DNA from: Zobellella endophytica
Lineage (GTDB): Bacteria > Pseudomonadota > Gammaproteobacteria > Enterobacterales > Aeromonadaceae
NCBI RefSeq assembly: GCF_003012775.1
Contig: NZ_PXYG01000008.1
Location: 62,001 to 126,000, forward strand
Reading direction: 5' to 3'
Length of the DNA stretch: 64,000 nt
Part shown: piece by piece, positions 62,171 through 64,000 of the stretch
Numbering within the stretch: the first letter of the stretch is position 1
Layout of the letters: the number at the start of each line of letters is the position of its first letter
Made by a program: the position numbers and the translations under genes
Notes under the pieces: generated by a model
Database searches by the model: none
Told to the model about the DNA's origin: nothing
What the model saw: the letters and a program-made list of their open reading frames with translations, nothing else

Positions 62171-64000
62171 TTATTTGACCAGCTCAACCACGCCGTCTTC
62201 CGCCTGCTTGCCGCGGGGCCAGAGGCCGATAACCACCTGCCAGCTGACCGCCAGGGCACCGATGATAAACACGATGTCACCGAAGGTGCGCACCCAGCGT
62301 AGGGTTTGCAGCAGGCCCTGCTGCATAAAGCTCTCGCTGCGGGCATACCACAGGCCTTCGCTGGCGCTGGCCATGAACTGGATGACCCCCACCGGCAGCA
62401 CGCTGGTGAACAGCATCAGCACCAGGCCGCCGTTCAGCCACCAGAAGGCGGTTTTCATCAGCGACTCGTTGAACACCATGTTGGGGCGGATGTAGCGCAG
62501 CACCAGCAGGCTGAAGCCCAGGGCCAGGAAGCCATACACCCCGAACAGCGCCGCGTGGGCGTGGGTGGGCGTGGTGTTCAGGCCCTGGATGTAGTAGAGC
62601 GCGATGGGCGGGTTGATCATAAAGCCCAGTACGCCGGCGCCGAGCATGTTCCAGAAGGCCACGGCCACGAAGAACATCAGCGGCCATTTAATGTTGGCCA
62701 TCCAGGGGGCGCGGTTTTTCAGGCTCCAGTTTTCCCAGGCTTCATAACCCAGCACCACCAGCGGCACCACTTCCAGCGCGCTGAAGGTGGCCCCGACCGC
62801 CATGATGGGGGTGGTGGTACCGGAGAAGTACAGGTGGTGGAAGGTACCGGGAATGCCGCCCAGCATAAACAGCGAGGCGGAAGCCAGGCTGGCGGTGGTG
62901 GCCATCTTCTTGGACACCAGGCCCATGCTGCAGAAGATGAAGGACAGGGCGGTAGTGGCGAACACCTCGAAGAAGCCCTCTACCCACAGGTGCACTATCC
63001 ACCAGCGCCAGTATTCCATGACGGAAATGTGGGTGCGCTCGCCGTAGAAGAAGCCGGCGCCGTAGAACAGGCCGATGGCGGCGCAGGAGGCGGTGAGCAG
63101 GGCCAGCAGGTGCTTGTCGCCCGGCTGGCGCAGGGCGGGCACCACGCCGCGCAGCATCAGCACCAGCCACAGCACGATGCCCACGAACTTGCCAATTTGC
63201 CACAGGCGGCCCAGATCCACGTATTCATAGCCCTGGTGACCGAGCCAGAAGTTGAGGTTGGCGGGCATGAGCTGGGCAATGGCCAGGTAGTTGCCGGCGA
63301 AGCTGCCCACCACCACGGCGACCAGCGCCCAGAACAGCACGTCTACCCCCAGTTTCTGGAACTTAGGGTCTTTGCCGCCGTTGATGATGGGGGCGAGGAA
63401 CAGGCCGGCGGCGAGGAAGCCGGTGGCAATCCAGAACAGGGCGCTCTGCAGGTGCCAGGTACGCACCAGCGAGTAGGGCAGCCATTTCGACAGCTCGATG
63501 CCGTAGAAATGCTGGCCTTCCACCGTGTAGTGGGCGGTGGCGCCACCCATCAGCACCTGGAAGGTGAACAGGGCCACCACCAGGAACACGTACTTGCCCA
63601 GCGCCTTCTGCGAGGGGGTGAGCTTGAAGCTGGTGAGCGGATCCCGCGCCGGGGCGGCCGGCTCGTGCTCCTCTTCCTTGCGCAGGAAGGCCCAGGCCCA
63701 GATCAGCCCGCCCACGCCGGCGATCAGCAGCACCACGCTGACGATGGACCAGATGATGTTCTCGGCGGTGGGCTTGTTGTCGATCAGCGGCTCGTGGGGC
63801 CAGTTGTTGGTGTAGGTGGCCTCACCGCCGGGGCGTTCGGTGGCGGCGGCCCAGGCGGTCCAGAAGAAGAAGTTGCTGAGATCGGCACGGCGTTCGGCGC
63901 TCGGCAGGGTGTTCTCCTTCATGGCGAAGCTCTGGCGGGTGCCCTGCATGGAGGGCTCGTCGCTGAACAGCTTGTCGTAATAGGCGGCGGTGTCGGCCAT
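62171..64000 (-). CDS. norB: Quinol-dependent nitric oxide reductase (qNorB), C-terminal part
   Basis: 609 codons of a heme-copper-type NO reductase; the frame continues past the right window edge (family length ~760), so the ATG at 64000 is internal or uncertain. About 12 membrane segments are present. Ligand motifs include VRTWHLQSALFW (low-spin heme His), WIVHLWVEGFFEV (His and Glu of the FeB site), FHHLYFSGTT (His pair) and TPTHAHAALFGVYG (heme His ligands). It reduces NO to N2O with quinol electrons, in denitrification or NO detoxification. The upstream regulator (NsrR or NorR) would lie outside the window. Confidence 0.93.
   Translation of the reverse strand: MADTAAYYDKLFSDEPSMQGTRQSFAMKENTLPSAERRADLSNFFFWTAWAAATERPGGEATYTNNWPHEPLIDNKPTAENIIWSIVSVVLLIAGVGGLIWAWAFLRKEEEHEPAAPARDPLTSFKLTPSQKALGKYVFLVVALFTFQVLMGGATAHYTVEGQHFYGIELSKWLPYSLVRTWHLQSALFWIATGFLAAGLFLAPIINGGKDPKFQKLGVDVLFWALVAVVVGSFAGNYLAIAQLMPANLNFWLGHQGYEYVDLGRLWQIGKFVGIVLWLVLMLRGVVPALRQPGDKHLLALLTASCAAIGLFYGAGFFYGERTHISVMEYWRWWIVHLWVEGFFEVFATTALSFIFCSMGLVSKKMATTASLASASLFMLGGIPGTFHHLYFSGTTTPIMAVGATFSALEVVPLVVLGYEAWENWSLKNRAPWMANIKWPLMFFVAVAFWNMLGAGVLGFMINPPIALYYIQGLNTTPTHAHAALFGVYGFLALGFSLLVLRYIRPNMVFNESLMKTAFWWLNGGLVLMLFTSVLPVGVIQFMASASEGLWYARSESFMQQGLLQTLRWVRTFGDIVFIIGALAVSWQVVIGLWPRGKQAEDGVVELVK

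Overview
The window is GC-rich (low sixties percent by eye), densely packed DNA from a denitrifying gammaproteobacterium. The gene content suits an Aeromonadales genus such as Zobellella or Oceanimonas: an NtrC/sigma54-type nitrate transporter, a quinol nitric oxide reductase, TRAP transporters, inosine-guanosine kinase and an IrgA/IrgB-like pair. The genus is an inference from gene content, not a sequence match.

Layout. The left edge is the 3' end of kdpE. From 505 to about 14540 lies a catabolic locus: a serine-less alpha/beta hydrolase and a PDC-hydrolase-like amidohydrolase (minus strand); a GlxA/AraC-type regulator; a FadR-type regulator fused in frame to a second amidohydrolase; a YdiJ-type FAD/Fe-S dehydrogenase; a four-gene OpuC/Osm-type ABC importer; a nitrilase-family amidase; and an MmgE/PrpD protein. 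A shared triple direct repeat (GTTAn-N6-GTTAA-N6-GTTAA) in front of the regulator/hydrolase pair and in front of the importer ties the locus together. The substrate is unknown, but the combination suggests uptake of a small charged N-containing compound, hydrolysis, and oxidation of a resulting hydroxyacid.

From 14.5 to 18 kb come a PP2C phosphatase-Ser/Thr kinase fusion and the nitrate transporter nasA, with two NtrC-like sites and a -24/-12 promoter. From 18.4 to 22.7 kb are a YgjP-like metalloprotease, two complementary bacterioferritin subunits, and an EamA exporter divergent from a MocR regulator.

From 22.7 to about 49.4 kb is an iron-acquisition island. It holds a FhuF-like ferric reductase, a TonB-dependent receptor with a periplasmic binding protein and FecCD-type ABC importer, and, in convergent orientation, a minus-strand operon collinear with Staphylococcus aureus sbnABCDEFGHI (staphyloferrin B). 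In it sbnE and sbnF are a single 1177-codon gene and sbnI is reduced to a short ParB-like domain. A MacAB/TolC-type exporter, a SprA-like protein and a second, Fur-box-preceded IrgA/Cir-like receptor with an IrgB-like LysR regulator follow.

From 50.8 to 64 kb are an ArsR/ArsC-like pair (the ArsC has lost its P-loop arginine), gsk, a tandem palindromic repeat array, a DctPQM TRAP transporter, a LysR-controlled M20 amidohydrolase/YfcC transporter/enolase-superfamily epimerase operon, and the 3' part of a qNorB nitric oxide reductase gene running off the right edge.

Non-coding repeats are prominent. An inverted pair of ~200-240 bp MITE-like elements (16.3 and 40.9 kb) brackets 24 kb. There are REP-like palindromes, a 54-bp repeat array at 53.3-53.7 kb, and a 24-bp palindrome shared between 18.3 and 53.6 kb. 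No tRNA, rRNA, CRISPR array, prophage or insertion sequence transposase was recognised.
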